Shown in pieces: positions 1 through 10,662 of a DNA stretch of 33,706 nt; position 1 is the first letter of the stretch, and each line of letters opens with the position of its first letter. Below the pieces are notes generated by a model. It made no database searches. It saw only the letters and a list, made by a program, of their open reading frames with translations, and had not been told where the DNA came from. The position numbers and the translations under genes were made by a program. This DNA is from Methanobacteriota archaeon (GTDB lineage Bacteria; Bacteroidota; Bacteroidia; Flavobacteriales_D; Sanyastnellaceae), in contig PBNL01000028.1 in NCBI GenBank assembly GCA_002723115.1, positions 1 to 33,706 of the forward strand. The letters run 5' to 3'.

Positions 1-3000
1 TACAACCTTCAACAACTGGAGCACAATCAAATACAAGATCGAACGCACCATCGTCGTTAGTCATTGGGTTACCATCAGCATCTTGTGCACCTACGTATAC
101 GTAGTAAAGTACGCCAGGCTCAGATACGAACTCGAAGTTCACATCGTCAGCATCGAATAGAGTACAAGCACCTGTTCCATCAGAAGATGAAGCAGAAGCG
201 AAACAATCGAAGTCACCAGCGATGAAGATTGGATCCATTGAGTAAGCCTCTACAGTAATTGTAGCAGAACCCTCAACACCTGTTTCAAGACCAGCGAAAC
301 CAATTGTATCACCTAGACCGTTAGAAGCGCTGAATGTGTTTCCGTTCCATCCGTCACCGTATGCGTCAGTCATGTTAAGAGTGTAGTCACCCTCTGGTAG
401 ACATAGAGATCCTTCAGCTGGAGCACCACCTGCAGCAACCTCGTTTCCGTCAGCGTCAACAAGTGACCAACCAACTTCAGACTGCCATGAACCGCCACCT
501 ACCATGTAGTTTACAGTTACAAGACCCTCACCACAAGCATCAGCTGGAGGAGTGTCAATAGAACCACCACCACAATCTTCAGATGCAGTGTAGATGTTAA
601 TCTTAGAATCGATAGCAGATCCACAAGTGCTTAGGTTATGAAGTTGTCCATCACCTACGAATGTGTACCAAACACCAGTACCTGGGCTCACGTCACATCC
701 TTCAACACCTACAGGAGCACCTACAGAAGAAGCACCACCAGTAGAACCTGTTACTACAGTGTTACAATCAAGAGTGATTGCGTCTGCACAAGTATCGTTC
801 ACAGGAACAACACCGTCGAAGTCACAAGATCCATCGTCTTGGTTAGCATCAGGGTTGTAGTTGTTCGCAGTAGCGTCAGTACAACCTAGGATGATACCAG
901 TAGTAGTGAATTCGAATTCACCACAAGCAGTTGGATCAGTAGTGTAAATGATGAAGTAGTAATCAACGTTTGGCTCAAGTTGTGGAAGGAAACCTTCTAC
1001 AGAACCAGCACATGTACCAGTAAACTCACAACCAACGAATCCAACAACTTCCTCACAAGAGTTACCGTCCATCATAACGAATCCAAGGATGTCGTTTGAG
1101 ATGTTAGTAATGTTGAAGTAGAAAGTATTGTAGTCCGCAGAGTTGAAAGTGAACCAAACACCGTATGCAGTACCAAGACCAGCCCATCCAAGTTGCATTT
1201 CTTCAGCAGAAGCACAACAAGTAGAACCAGTAAATGTTACACCAGTTACCTGAGCAACAGCACCGTCACAATCATCGTTAGATGGAGCCTCACCACAATC
1301 AATACACTCAACAGAAAGAACGAATTCGTTTCCAGAAGTAGTTAGTGAGTACTCACTTACGTAGATGTAGTAGTCAGCACCTGTAACTGCAGAGAATGCA
1401 GCAGTAGAAAGGAAGCCAGTAGCACATCCATCGTCGTTACCAGAGATAGCGTTTAATCCGCCATCAGCATCCATTGTGTAAACGTGAAGCTTAGTATCAA
1501 CAGTGTAATCAGTATCTCCTTCGTTAGATGGAGTATCACAAGTGCTTACAATAACTTGCTGATCAGCATCAGAGTTGAATACGTACCAAACACCACCAGT
1601 TGTAACTGAAGCGTTACCGAACTGTGAACCAATTAATCCTTGGTCGTCAGTAGCAAACTCAAGAGTACCTGAAGCGTAAGCTCCACAGAATAGTGGCTCA
1701 GCGTTATCAAGTTGATCGTTTGCTGGTGGCTCTTGACAAGAACCATCATCAATAGTTGCAGAGATGTTGTAGTTAATAGCTGTTGGGCTAGTACATCCTT
1801 CGAATCCACACAATCCAGTAAGTAGGAAATCAACTGGGTAAGTTGCACCTGCACCGAATGAACCGTAGTTGTTACCGAACTGATCAGTAAGTGATAAGCC
1901 AACCTCAGTTGGGAATGATCCTTCAGTTACTTGGAAGTTGTAACATCCAGGAGCAAGACAGATAAGGTCGTAACCAGCAGTTACACCGTCTCCACCGAAA
2001 GCAGCATCAAGAGAACCTGAAGCAACTTGCTCACCAGAGTTAAGATCGAATACATAGTACTCAGCACCGTTCCAACCGTCACCGAATGAGTCAGTCATAC
2101 TTACTGTCATTACGAAAGAACCTTCGTCACAGTAAACACACTCACCACTATCGATAGTTGCGTTTGGATCGTAGTTAGCTGCAATGTTGTCTGTACAACC
2201 TACACATGAGTAGTCACAAGAACCATCATTAAATGCAGCTGTTTCGTCGTAGTTACATGCACCAGCGTCAGTACAGCCAGACGTACATGCACCACCGTTA
2301 AGGTCTAGGTAGTCAGTACCAACCTCTGCACCGTCGCCATCTGCAGCGTTGTTAAGGTCTCCAGAGTAAACTGTTACTCCGTCGTAACCGTCGAACGAGT
2401 AAGTAGCACCGTTCCAACCGTCACCGAATGAGTCAGTCATATCTAGTACGTAACAACCAGCCTCAAGACATAGTGGGTATGAACCAGCACCTCCAGTAGC
2501 AACAACTTCGCCACCAGCAGATAAAGTCCAACCAATCTCACCATCCCAAGAACCACCACCTACGTTAAGTGTTCCAGCGAATTCGCCTTCACAGTAAGAA
2601 CAACAGTCCTCACATGCTATAGTAGCATCTGCATCGTAGTTAGTTGCTGTAGAATCCATACAACCAATACAAGAGTAATCACAAGAACCGTCATCTAGAG
2701 TAGCAGTCTCGTCGTAGTTACATGCACCCATGTCAGTACAACCTGCACATGAAGCGTAGTCACATGAACCATCGTTTACGTTTGCTGCTGGATCGTAGTT
2801 ACAAGCAATTTCATCGTTACAACCAGCAACAATACAAGATGGGTCAGTTGAGAAGAAAAGCTCGTCACCTGAACCGTTAGCGATTACAGTACCACCTACT
2901 ACAACATCCCAAGATGCTTCGCCAGGGTAAGAATCAAGAACAAGATCAGCAGAGTAACAACCAGCAGCAAGACAGAAGTCATAAGAAGCTAAGCTACCAT

Positions 3001-4144
3001 CAAGGAATGGGTAGTATACACCGTCGAAGATCATACCACCTTCAACTCCAGCCCAAGACCATCCGTCACCGAATGAATCGTTAAGGTTGATCGTTACTAG
3101 GTCGTCGAGACAACAAGACCCGTCGTCGATAGTAGCTTCTGGATTATAGTTAGAAGCAGCTTCATCAGTACAACCAGGGACTTCGTTAGAAACGCAGAAT
3201 TCAGCAGAAGCTGAATCACCTGATTCAACAGTAAAGTTTAAAATTTCAAAACCAGCGTTTACGAAAGATGCAGTAGCACCGTTCCATCCGTCACCGAATG
3301 AATCCATTCCTACGAAAGTGTAACAAGCGATATCTAGACAAAGAACTCCGCTTTCGTCTGCACCACCTGAAACAACAGCGTTACCATCAGCATCAAGGAT
3401 AGACCATGAAACCTCAGATGGGTATGAACCTGCACTTACAGAGTAGCTGATATCAATACAATCAGATGGAGGATCAACTGGATCGTCTCCGCCTACACAT
3501 AATTCAGCAGTACCAAGGTCTGTATCAGGACCGCCCCAAGAAAATACGTTGTTTCCGTCAGCGTCAGTTACGTTCATTACGTTACCGTTCCATCCGTCTC
3601 CGTATGAATCGTAACCAGTAACAGTGTAACATCCGTCTACTAGACAAACGCTAGAAGCACCTGCAACACCTGAAGCAACTACGTTACCATCAGCGTCAGA
3701 GATGTCAAAAGAAATTTCGCTAGCCCAAGAACCACCGCTAATATCAATAGCTAGGTCTGAACACTCAGCAGGAGGGTCAACCTCTCCACCACCTTCAACA
3801 CAAAGTTCAGCTGAACCAGTGTCAGTAGCAGGTCCGTCCCAAGACATTAGAACGTTTCCATCTGCATCAGTAGCAGTCGCTACGTTTCCGTTCCATCCGT
3901 CACCGTATGAATCGTAACCATTAAAAGAATAGCAGCCTTCATCAAGACATGCACTTGAAGCACCTGCAGCACCAGAAGCAACTACGTTGCCATCTGCATC
4001 AGCGATGTCCCAAGTAATCTCGCTTGCCCATGATCCGCCGCTAATGTCAATATTGACATCAATGCACTGGGCCATTGTTGGGGTTGAACAAATAATTGCG
4101 ATAGCCGCGAGCGCCGTCGTCAATTTCGAATATAAATTAAACAT
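1..4144 (-). CDS. Giant cysteine-rich secreted repeat protein (3' end outside window)
   Basis: An open frame of 1381 codons without a stop runs from an ATG at 4144 off the left edge, so the C-terminus is not visible. The first ~26 residues form a signal peptide (MFNLYSKLTTALAAIAIICS, then TPTMAQ). Three modules recur. Beta-rich units of about 101 residues contain GGSWASEI, DADGNVVASG and DSYGDGWNG; seven copies of the DS[YF]GDGW-like core are seen. Eight Asp/Asn/Cys-rich linkers follow the pattern GCTDxxAxNYDxxAxxDDGSC. Two longer domains start with APSNDDC-like or DNAEPLFCG sequence and resemble pre-peptidase or CUB-like folds. Such repeats are common in very large adhesin-like surface proteins of marine Bacteroidota that end in a T9SS sorting domain, which would lie beyond base 1. 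Codon use is strongly biased (AAC, TAC, TTC, GGT), suggesting high expression. Surface location and adhesion are inferred; no catalytic motif was recognised. Confidence 0.85.
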   Translation of the reverse strand, partial: MFNLYSKLTTALAAIAIICSTPTMAQCIDVNIDISGGSWASEITWDIADADGNVVASGAAGASSACLDEGCYSFNGYDSYGDGWNGNVATATDADGNVLMSWDGPATDTGSAELCVEGGGEVDPPAECSDLAIDISGGSWASEISFDISDADGNVVASGVAGASSVCLVDGCYTVTGYDSYGDGWNGNVMNVTDADGNNVFSWGGPDTDLGTAELCVGGDDPVDPPSDCIDISYSVSAGSYPSEVSWSILDADGNAVVSGGADESGVLCLDIACYTFVGMDSFGDGWNGATASFVNAGFEILNFTVESGDSASAEFCVSNEVPGCTDEAASNYNPEATIDDGSCCLDDLVTINLNDSFGDGWSWAGVEGGMIFDGVYYPFLDGSLASYDFCLAAGCYSADLVLDSYPGEASWDVVVGGTVIANGSGDELFFSTDPSCIVAGCNDEIACNYDPAANVNDGSCDYASCAGCTDMGACNYDETATLDDGSCDYSCIGCMDSTATNYDADATIACEDCCSYCEGEFAGTLNVGGGSWDGEIGWTLSAGGEVVATGGAGSYPLCLEAGCYVLDMTDSFGDGWNGATYSFDGYDGVTVYSGDLNNAADGDGAEVGTDYLDLNGGACTSGCTDAGACNYDETAAFNDGSCDYSCVGCTDNIAANYDPNATIDSGECVYCDEGSFVMTVSMTDSFGDGWNGAEYYVFDLNSGEQVASGSLDAAFGGDGVTAGYDLICLAPGCYNFQVTEGSFPTEVGLSLTDQFGNNYGSFGAGATYPVDFLLTGLCGFEGCTSPTAINYNISATIDDGSCQEPPANDQLDNAEPLFCGAYASGTLEFATDDQGLIGSQFGNASVTTGGVWYVFNSDADQQVIVSTCDTPSNEGDTDYTVDTKLHVYTMDADGGLNAISGNDDGCATGFLSTAAFSAVTGADYYIYVSEYSLTTSGNEFVLSVECIDCGEAPSNDDCDGAVAQVTGVTFTGSTCCASAEEMQLGWAGLGTAYGVWFTFNSADYNTFYFNITNISNDILGFVMMDGNSCEEVVGFVGCEFTGTCAGSVEGFLPQLEPNVDYYFIIYTTDPTACGEFEFTTTGIILGCTDATANNYNPDANQDDGSCDFDGVVPVNDTCADAITLDCNTVVTGSTGGASSVGAPVGVEGCDVSPGTGVWYTFVGDGQLHNLSTCGSAIDSKINIYTASEDCGGGSIDTPPADACGEGLVTVNYMVGGGSWQSEVGWSLVDADGNEVAAGGAPAEGSLCLPEGDYTLNMTDAYGDGWNGNTFSASNGLGDTIGFAGLETGVEGSATITVEAYSMDPIFIAGDFDCFASASSSDGTGACTLFDADDVNFEFVSEPGVLYYVYVGAQDADGNPMTNDDGAFDLVFDCAPVVEGC
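822..3175 (-). repeat. Dispersed GCTDxxAxNYDxxAxxDDGSC linker repeats
   Basis: Eight copies of a 20-25-residue Cys/Asp/Asn-rich unit occur in the giant protein. They start near 3175, 2827, 2750, 2668, 2283, 2200, 1800 and 891 on the minus strand. Three follow each other directly between about 2830 and 2600, and two between 2283 and 2135. Conserved parts are GC[TN]D, [AC]NY[DN] and DGSC. The acidic residues and paired cysteines suggest a small disulfide-bonded and possibly calcium-binding linker; that role is inferred. Confidence 0.75.
3190..4066 (-). repeat. Three tandem ~101-residue repeats at the N-terminus of the giant protein
   Basis: The equivalent Cys codon that opens each unit lies at 4066, 3763 and 3460, a spacing of exactly 303 bases twice. 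Units 1 and 2 are close at DNA level, including the stretch encoding DSYGDGWNGN near 3900 and 3600. Unit 3 is more diverged (SYPSEVSWSI, DSFGDGWNGA). Related but isolated copies occur near 2600-2400 and 540-240. Confidence 0.8.
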
Positions 4145-4297
4145 ATGAACAGGTTTTAAGTTATTTAACCATTAATTATTTCACAATTTCAAAGCCCATG
4201 AAGGGCGTATAAAAACTCCTGTAAACAGTAGTCGTTACAACACATCAAGGGTTGCCTTAAATTCTAATTTTTGCTAAAAAAAGAGAATAAGACGCGT

Positions 4298-4328
4298 TAA
4301 ATTTATACGCTTGCAAGTGAAATTCCAA
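4298..4328 (-). promoter_or_regulatory. Possible promoter for the giant repeat protein
   Basis: Read on the minus strand, TTG (4328-4326) is followed after 20 bases by TAAATTTA (4305-4298), one mismatch from the Bacteroidota -7 element TAnnTTTG. This would give a leader of about 150 bases. The rest of the 263-base gap 4145-4407 shows no other gene. The match is imperfect and the region is AT-rich, so the call is weak. Confidence 0.25.
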
Positions 4329-4407
4329 CAATCCGAAGGGAAATTAGTTGGAAAAATTTAACAGTTCGTAGAAATATTTTGGCAGTTTGACGACATTTTG
4401 GCCAAAA

Positions 4408-4893
4408 TCACAACATTTGACTATGCCAGCTTTCAGACACTCTTTGAACCAAGTTTTGGCGTGCATCAGCCAAAGTCAATACAGTTGTGTTTAACACGTA
4501 TTCTTCAAGTGAAATCTCTCCAGATTTACACTTTGAGTGAAACTCTTGCAGATCTTTGGCCATCCACTGGCTGTTCAATTCATTTGAATTACTGTTGTGC
4601 AAAACCCAATTCCTAGTGAACCAATGATGGGCAGAGTTCTGAAGAAACCTATTCAGCGAGTCGATGCTGCATCCGGTAGCGGTTTGGTCTTGTTCATCTA
4701 CCACAATAAGTAACACCCTATTAGCGATAAACATAAACGAAGAATTTAGATGAGTGCCATGAGCCTTCCAAGTTGAAATGAAATTGCTCAATTCGTTAGA
4801 GAAAGAAGAGAGTTCGTTTGGGCTTAGTGTTTCATCAGCAGTGTATACAAATAACCTTGCAGACAATGCAATGTTTGGAAATAGCTCATTCAT
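4408..4893 (-). CDS. Conserved Bacteroidota protein of the family often named 'ABC transporter ATPase'
   Basis: The protein has 161 residues counted from ATG at 4893. A TTG three codons upstream (4902) is a less likely start. Conserved blocks are visible: an N-terminal RLFVYTADETLSPNE segment, then FISTWKAHG, a central TGCSIDSLNRF, and the terminal SESWH. I recognise these from a small protein that is near-universal in Flavobacteriia and usually carries the product name 'ABC transporter ATPase'. The sequence has no Walker A, Walker B or signature motif, so that name is not supported. There is no signal peptide or membrane segment, so it is probably cytoplasmic. It is transcribed divergently from the secreted protein starting at 4931, with only 37 bases between the starts. 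Function is unknown. Confidence 0.75.
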   Translation of the reverse strand: MNELFPNIALSARLFVYTADETLSPNELSSFSNELSNFISTWKAHGTHLNSSFMFIANRVLLIVVDEQDQTATGCSIDSLNRFLQNSAHHWFTRNWVLHNSNSNELNSQWMAKDLQEFHSKCKSGEISLEEYVLNTTVLTLADARQNLVQRVSESWHSQML

Positions 4894-4930
4894 CTTCAAC
4901 AATGTATATAAGGTGTTGTAATTTTACTCC

Positions 4931-7108
4931 GTGATTAGATTTTCAAATATCGCTACTTTTTTCCTCCTTTATACAGGAATTGGGATTTGTGCTGTGGCTC
5001 AGCCTGATCTTACTCACGTAGACAATGTTAATGCTGCAGGAAATGCAACTCTGTATTGGGAGGTGTTTGCGCCTGTTGGGGCTGAGGAGTTTGTGCATAA
5101 TGAAGTAAAGGTGTTCGACATGTCAATGAATTTGTTGAGTCCGACGCCACATATTATTGGGCCGGATGTAAATACTGGGGTACTACCTACTGGTTGGGTT
5201 ATGCCTTCATTCTTATACAATGCCAATTCATTTGCTCATTGCTATTCTGCTGAACAGATTACAACATTAGATGGTGGTGTTACGCTTGACTCATCACCCT
5301 CATCCCCTACTCTTTGCTCTATTCATGTAAATGCAGTTGAGAGCGTATCAAATCCAGGTAATATTGATCTAGAGTGGAATAGTCCTTATGCTATGAGTGG
5401 ATTTGCTGCTGGAGGAGACTTTTACTTAGAGAAGTTGAATGAGGTGACTGCTGTTTGGGATACAATAGCCGTTGTCCCAGATAATGTACTAGGAGGAACT
5501 TACTCTGACAATCCAGGTCCTTGCGCAAGTATTCATATATATAGGGTACGCCAAATCGCAAACAACGGCATTGACATCAACGTCTCTAATGCAACTGATC
5601 TTGTTACAGGAGCAGGAAACAATACAGTGCCAACAGTCACTCACGTTGACGTAGATCCAACTAGCGGTTTAGCGGTAGTTCACTTCGATTATGAGGTGAC
5701 AGATGAGACTCTCGGGTACATAATTTACAAATGCACAAATTCAGGATCAGCCGAAGTTTTACAAATTGGCGATCCAAACACATTATCAGCATCTATTCCA
5801 ACATCACTTGCTTCAACCGAGCCAGAGAGTTACAGAGTAGCTGCTTTTGATTGCATCAATGACGATGGCACACCTAACCCAAACGCTGCTGGAGATTGCT
5901 CCAGCACTGTTTTTGCAACAGCGTCTCAAATTCCTTGTACTGACAGAGCACAACTTAATTGGATAGAGCCATTTGGTATGGATGGTGGTGTGAGCACTTA
6001 CACTATTGAATACAGCATTTTTGATGATGCCTCTGGATTGTGGAGTTCTTGGATGCAAGCTGAAGTGCTAGATGCAGGATATGGTTCTTATTTGCACGAA
6101 GGAGTTGATGTAGCCAAAACCTACAGATATAGAGTTGTTGCAGAATCAACCACTGGCAACATTGCTCATTCAAATAATTTTGAAATTTCATTTTCATATC
6201 CTGACGCACCTGAAAATCCAGTTATTTCAAGAGCATCTGTAATAGATGATGGCTCTGTAGAAATAGTGGTAGATACTGATCCACTTTCTACAGAAGTATG
6301 CTCTTATCAAATAGAGAGATATTTTGACATTAACAATTCATGGATTCCTGTGCTTGAACCACAATTGAGTTCATTAGGTATAAGCTTGACTTTTGTAGAT
6401 TCAAGTGTTGACACTAACGCTGGATCTCACACTTATAGATGTATTGTCACAAATGAGTGTGGAGCTCAAGTTGGTGAATCTAATGTTGGAAAGACAATTT
6501 TTCTTCAAGGGTGGAGATCTGAAGATCCTGAAGCATTTTTAAATAGTTTGATTTGGTCTCATTATGAAGGATTCCCATTAGGTGTGGGGTCATATGAATT
6601 ATTGAGGTCTAGCACTAGATATGATGTTGCTGAACCTTTAGCTTCATATCCATGGAACCAAAACTACGCTGACGATTACGTGGGCGAACTTCTTGAAGAG
6701 CCTGGAGATTTCTGTTACACTGTTGTTGCACTTGAAAACAGTTCAGTAGGATTAAATGGTGCAAAATCGAATAGGGTTTGTTTAACAGAAGAACCTCTAA
6801 TTTGGATTCCAACTGCATTCTCTCCTAATGGTGATGATGTAAACGATTTATTCCCTTGGTCTCCAGGGAATACGCAACTTGGTTTTGTGAGCGACAGTAT
6901 ACCTGGTAATATCCCTGTGTTTGAGATGACTATTATAAGTAGATGGGGAGATACCATATTCCAAAGTATAGACAAGGATCATTGTTGGGATGGAACAGCC
7001 AATGGAAATCCGGTACCCGATGGCACTTACACAGCTGTAATTAGAATTCTTGATGGGGCTGGTAAATGGCATATCGTATCTCAATCGGTACAAGTAGTTA
7101 GACCTTGA
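4931..7108 (+). CDS. Secreted fibronectin-like protein with T9SS type B sorting domain
   Basis: The protein has 725 residues. It begins with a signal peptide (MIRFSNIATFFLLYTGIGIC, then AVAQ) read from a GTG at 4931. An in-frame TAA at 4919-4921 and the absence of an ATG before about residue 66 make this GTG the only reasonable start. The middle consists of several beta-sandwich units of fibronectin type III character, with recurring patterns such as LDWNSP-like, YRVxA and YTIEY. From about residue 622 there is a gliding-motility-associated/type B C-terminal domain: WIPTAFSPNGDDVNDLF, SRWGDTIF, WDGTANGNPVPDGTY. Such domains direct export through the type IX system and attachment at the cell surface. 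No enzymatic domain was recognised; a surface or adhesive role is inferred. Confidence 0.88.
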   Translation: MIRFSNIATFFLLYTGIGICAVAQPDLTHVDNVNAAGNATLYWEVFAPVGAEEFVHNEVKVFDMSMNLLSPTPHIIGPDVNTGVLPTGWVMPSFLYNANSFAHCYSAEQITTLDGGVTLDSSPSSPTLCSIHVNAVESVSNPGNIDLEWNSPYAMSGFAAGGDFYLEKLNEVTAVWDTIAVVPDNVLGGTYSDNPGPCASIHIYRVRQIANNGIDINVSNATDLVTGAGNNTVPTVTHVDVDPTSGLAVVHFDYEVTDETLGYIIYKCTNSGSAEVLQIGDPNTLSASIPTSLASTEPESYRVAAFDCINDDGTPNPNAAGDCSSTVFATASQIPCTDRAQLNWIEPFGMDGGVSTYTIEYSIFDDASGLWSSWMQAEVLDAGYGSYLHEGVDVAKTYRYRVVAESTTGNIAHSNNFEISFSYPDAPENPVISRASVIDDGSVEIVVDTDPLSTEVCSYQIERYFDINNSWIPVLEPQLSSLGISLTFVDSSVDTNAGSHTYRCIVTNECGAQVGESNVGKTIFLQGWRSEDPEAFLNSLIWSHYEGFPLGVGSYELLRSSTRYDVAEPLASYPWNQNYADDYVGELLEEPGDFCYTVVALENSSVGLNGAKSNRVCLTEEPLIWIPTAFSPNGDDVNDLFPWSPGNTQLGFVSDSIPGNIPVFEMTIISRWGDTIFQSIDKDHCWDGTANGNPVPDGTYTAVIRILDGAGKWHIVSQSVQVVRP

Positions 7109-7132
7109 TTTACTGATTAATTCGTATATTTG
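7105..7132 (+). promoter_or_regulatory. Bacteroidota-type promoter for guaB and the chaperone genes
   Basis: TTG at 7105-7107 is followed after 17 bases by TATATTTG (7125-7132), an exact match to the -7 element TAnnTTTG. Transcription would start near 7140, giving a leader of about 50 bases before the guaB ATG at 7190. The -33 element overlaps the end of the preceding gene. No further promoter of this quality was seen inside 7190-13867. Confidence 0.6.
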
Positions 7133-7168
7133 CGCGAATTGTGGACCGAAGGTAGGGAAGCGAGATAA

Positions 7169-8664
<1,496 letters not shown>

Positions 8665-8665
<1 letters not shown>

Positions 8666-10662
8666 TGAGACTAAACGTATTTATTGCAGTTGCCATAACT
8701 GCTTTTGCTTTCAACATTTCAATTGCTCAAAGTCAAGACAAAATTGTACTTTCAGTTGGAAATGAGAACGTAAGTGTGTCAGATTTTGAGCACATCTACA
8801 AAAAGAATAATAACAACGTTGAAATAACTAAAGAAGGGTTAGATGAATACATGGATTTATTCATCAAATTCAAGCTTAAAGTTGTGGAAGCTGAAGCTCT
8901 TGGAATGGACACTGCGTCTGATTTCACCAGAGAACTTGCTGGTTACAGAAAGCAATTAGCTAGACCGTATTTGGTAGACTCAGAGTTATTAGACGAAATA
9001 GTACATGAGGCATTTGAAAGGCAACAAACTGAAATTAGGGCTAGACATATTTTAGTTAGTGTTGATCAGAATGCCATTCCAGCTGATACTATAAGAGCTT
9101 GGAATAGAATCAACAAGCTTAAGGACAAGATCGAAGCAGGAGAAGATTTTGAAAAAGTAGCTAAAAGCAAAGGTGGATCAGACGATCCTTCAGCAATCCA
9201 AAACGGTGGAGACCTAGGTTGGTTTACTGCATTCCAAATGGTCTTCCCTTTCGAAGATGCTGCTTATAATACTGAAGTTGGTAAACTCAGTGATATTGTC
9301 AGAACTAGGTTTGGGTATCACTTTCTAGAAGTAACTGGTAAAAGAGAAGCTAGAGGTGAAGTGCAAGTAGCACATATTATGGTTAGAGTAAGCGACTCTA
9401 AAAACAAGGCTTTACTTCACCAAGGCAAATCAGAAATTGATGCTGTGAGTGAATTATTGAAAAATGGAGAATCATTTGAATCGCTAGCATTGAAATACAG
9501 CGATGATGAAACTACTAAAAGCAAGGGAGGAGTTTTAGCCTGGTTTGGGGCTGGTAAGATGGTGGAAGAATTTGAGAATGCTTCTTTTGGGTTAGAGAAT
9601 GACGGTGATATTTCTGAGCCTTTCCTTACTAGTTATGGGTGGCATATTGTAAAGCGTTTGGGTTATAAAAATCCCCCTAAGTTTGAAGAAGTAGAGAAAA
9701 CTCTTAGGAAAAAGGTTAGCAGGGATAAGCGCGCAGAGGTTACTAAGTCATCGTTTATTAAAAAGCTTAAAGCTGAATATTCTTACAGATTGTTTCCAGC
9801 AAGACTTAGTAGTTTAAAATCTTCTGCAAATTCTATTGATAGTGTTTTCCACCCTGGTCATCCACTTGTTCACAGCAAAGAGTCAGATCTTAAGAAAACT
9901 CTTTTCTCAATTGCTGGGTATAACACTACTGTTGGCGAGTTTGTAGAATTTGCAAACACAGTGAAAATCCGAAATCTTGATAGGACTTCAGAAATCATCA
10001 TTGATGAGCTTGTAAAAAGGTTGAGTGAGGAAAAGATTTTGGCTCATGAGAATTCAAGACTTGAGGAAAAGCATGATGATTTCAGGTTGTTGATTAATGA
10101 GTATCACGATGGAATATTACTGTTTGAGTTGACAGACCAAATGGTGTGGAGCAAGGCCGTGAAAGACACGCTTGGGCTTGAAAATTTCCACGCATCAAAT
10201 GCTAGCATGTTCATGTGGGGTGAGAGATTAGATATGGTAGCTTATATATGCGAAAGCAATGACGTTGCTCTTAAAGTAAAAGATGCTATCAATGCTGGAG
10301 AGAGTGTTCTTGAATTAAGGAAGTCTATGCTTGCTGATAGTCCACTAGCAATTAAAATCGAAGAGGGTAAATATTCTCAAAAAGAAAACGAGTGGGCTGA
10401 TTGGATATTTGGGCTAAGAGATATGGGGCAAATTAAGCTTTCAGAAAATGGCCCTAATGTTGAGACTCTTACTGTAGATAATGCAGTTGTGGTTTTTGAC
10501 ATTACAGGATTCATTCCTCCTTCAGTGAAATCTTTAGACGAAGCAAGGGGACAAGTTATTGCTAGCTATCAAGACCATCTTGAAAAGCAATGGGTTTCTG
10601 AACTGAGAAAGAAATACTCTGTAGAAGTATATGAAGAAGTTCTTTACGAGCTTATCGATTAA
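8665..10662 (+). CDS. Periplasmic peptidyl-prolyl isomerase with two parvulin domains
   Basis: The protein has 665 residues with a signal peptide (MRLNVFIAVAITAFAFNISI, then AQS). A SurA-like N-terminal helical part is followed by two parvulin (PpiC-type) domains. The first lies at about residues 127-228 (EIRARHILVSVD, GGDLGWF, FGYHFLEV) and the second at about 236-340 (QVAHIMVRVS, KGGVLAWFGAGKMVEEFE, YGWHIVKRL). A long C-terminal part of some 300 residues lacks recognised motifs. The family assists folding and delivery of outer-membrane proteins in the periplasm. It overlaps guaB by one base and the following lipoprotein gene by 32 bases, so the three are presumably cotranscribed and translationally coupled. 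Confidence 0.9.

Noticed and set aside
638-889. Plus-strand open frames within the first 4 kb (638-889, 663-860, 3702-3917) and the minus-strand frame 1633-1902
   Set aside because: They are other-frame readings of the repetitive, codon-biased giant minus-strand gene and show no family features.
820-3180. Regular spacing of similar sequences that could suggest a CRISPR array
   Set aside because: The similar stretches are in frame, diverged at synonymous sites and encode the GCTD/DGSC and DSYGDGWNG protein repeats.
4398-4616. Plus-strand frame of 72 codons
   Set aside because: It lies antisense inside the conserved minus-strand protein 4408-4893, which has clear family motifs.
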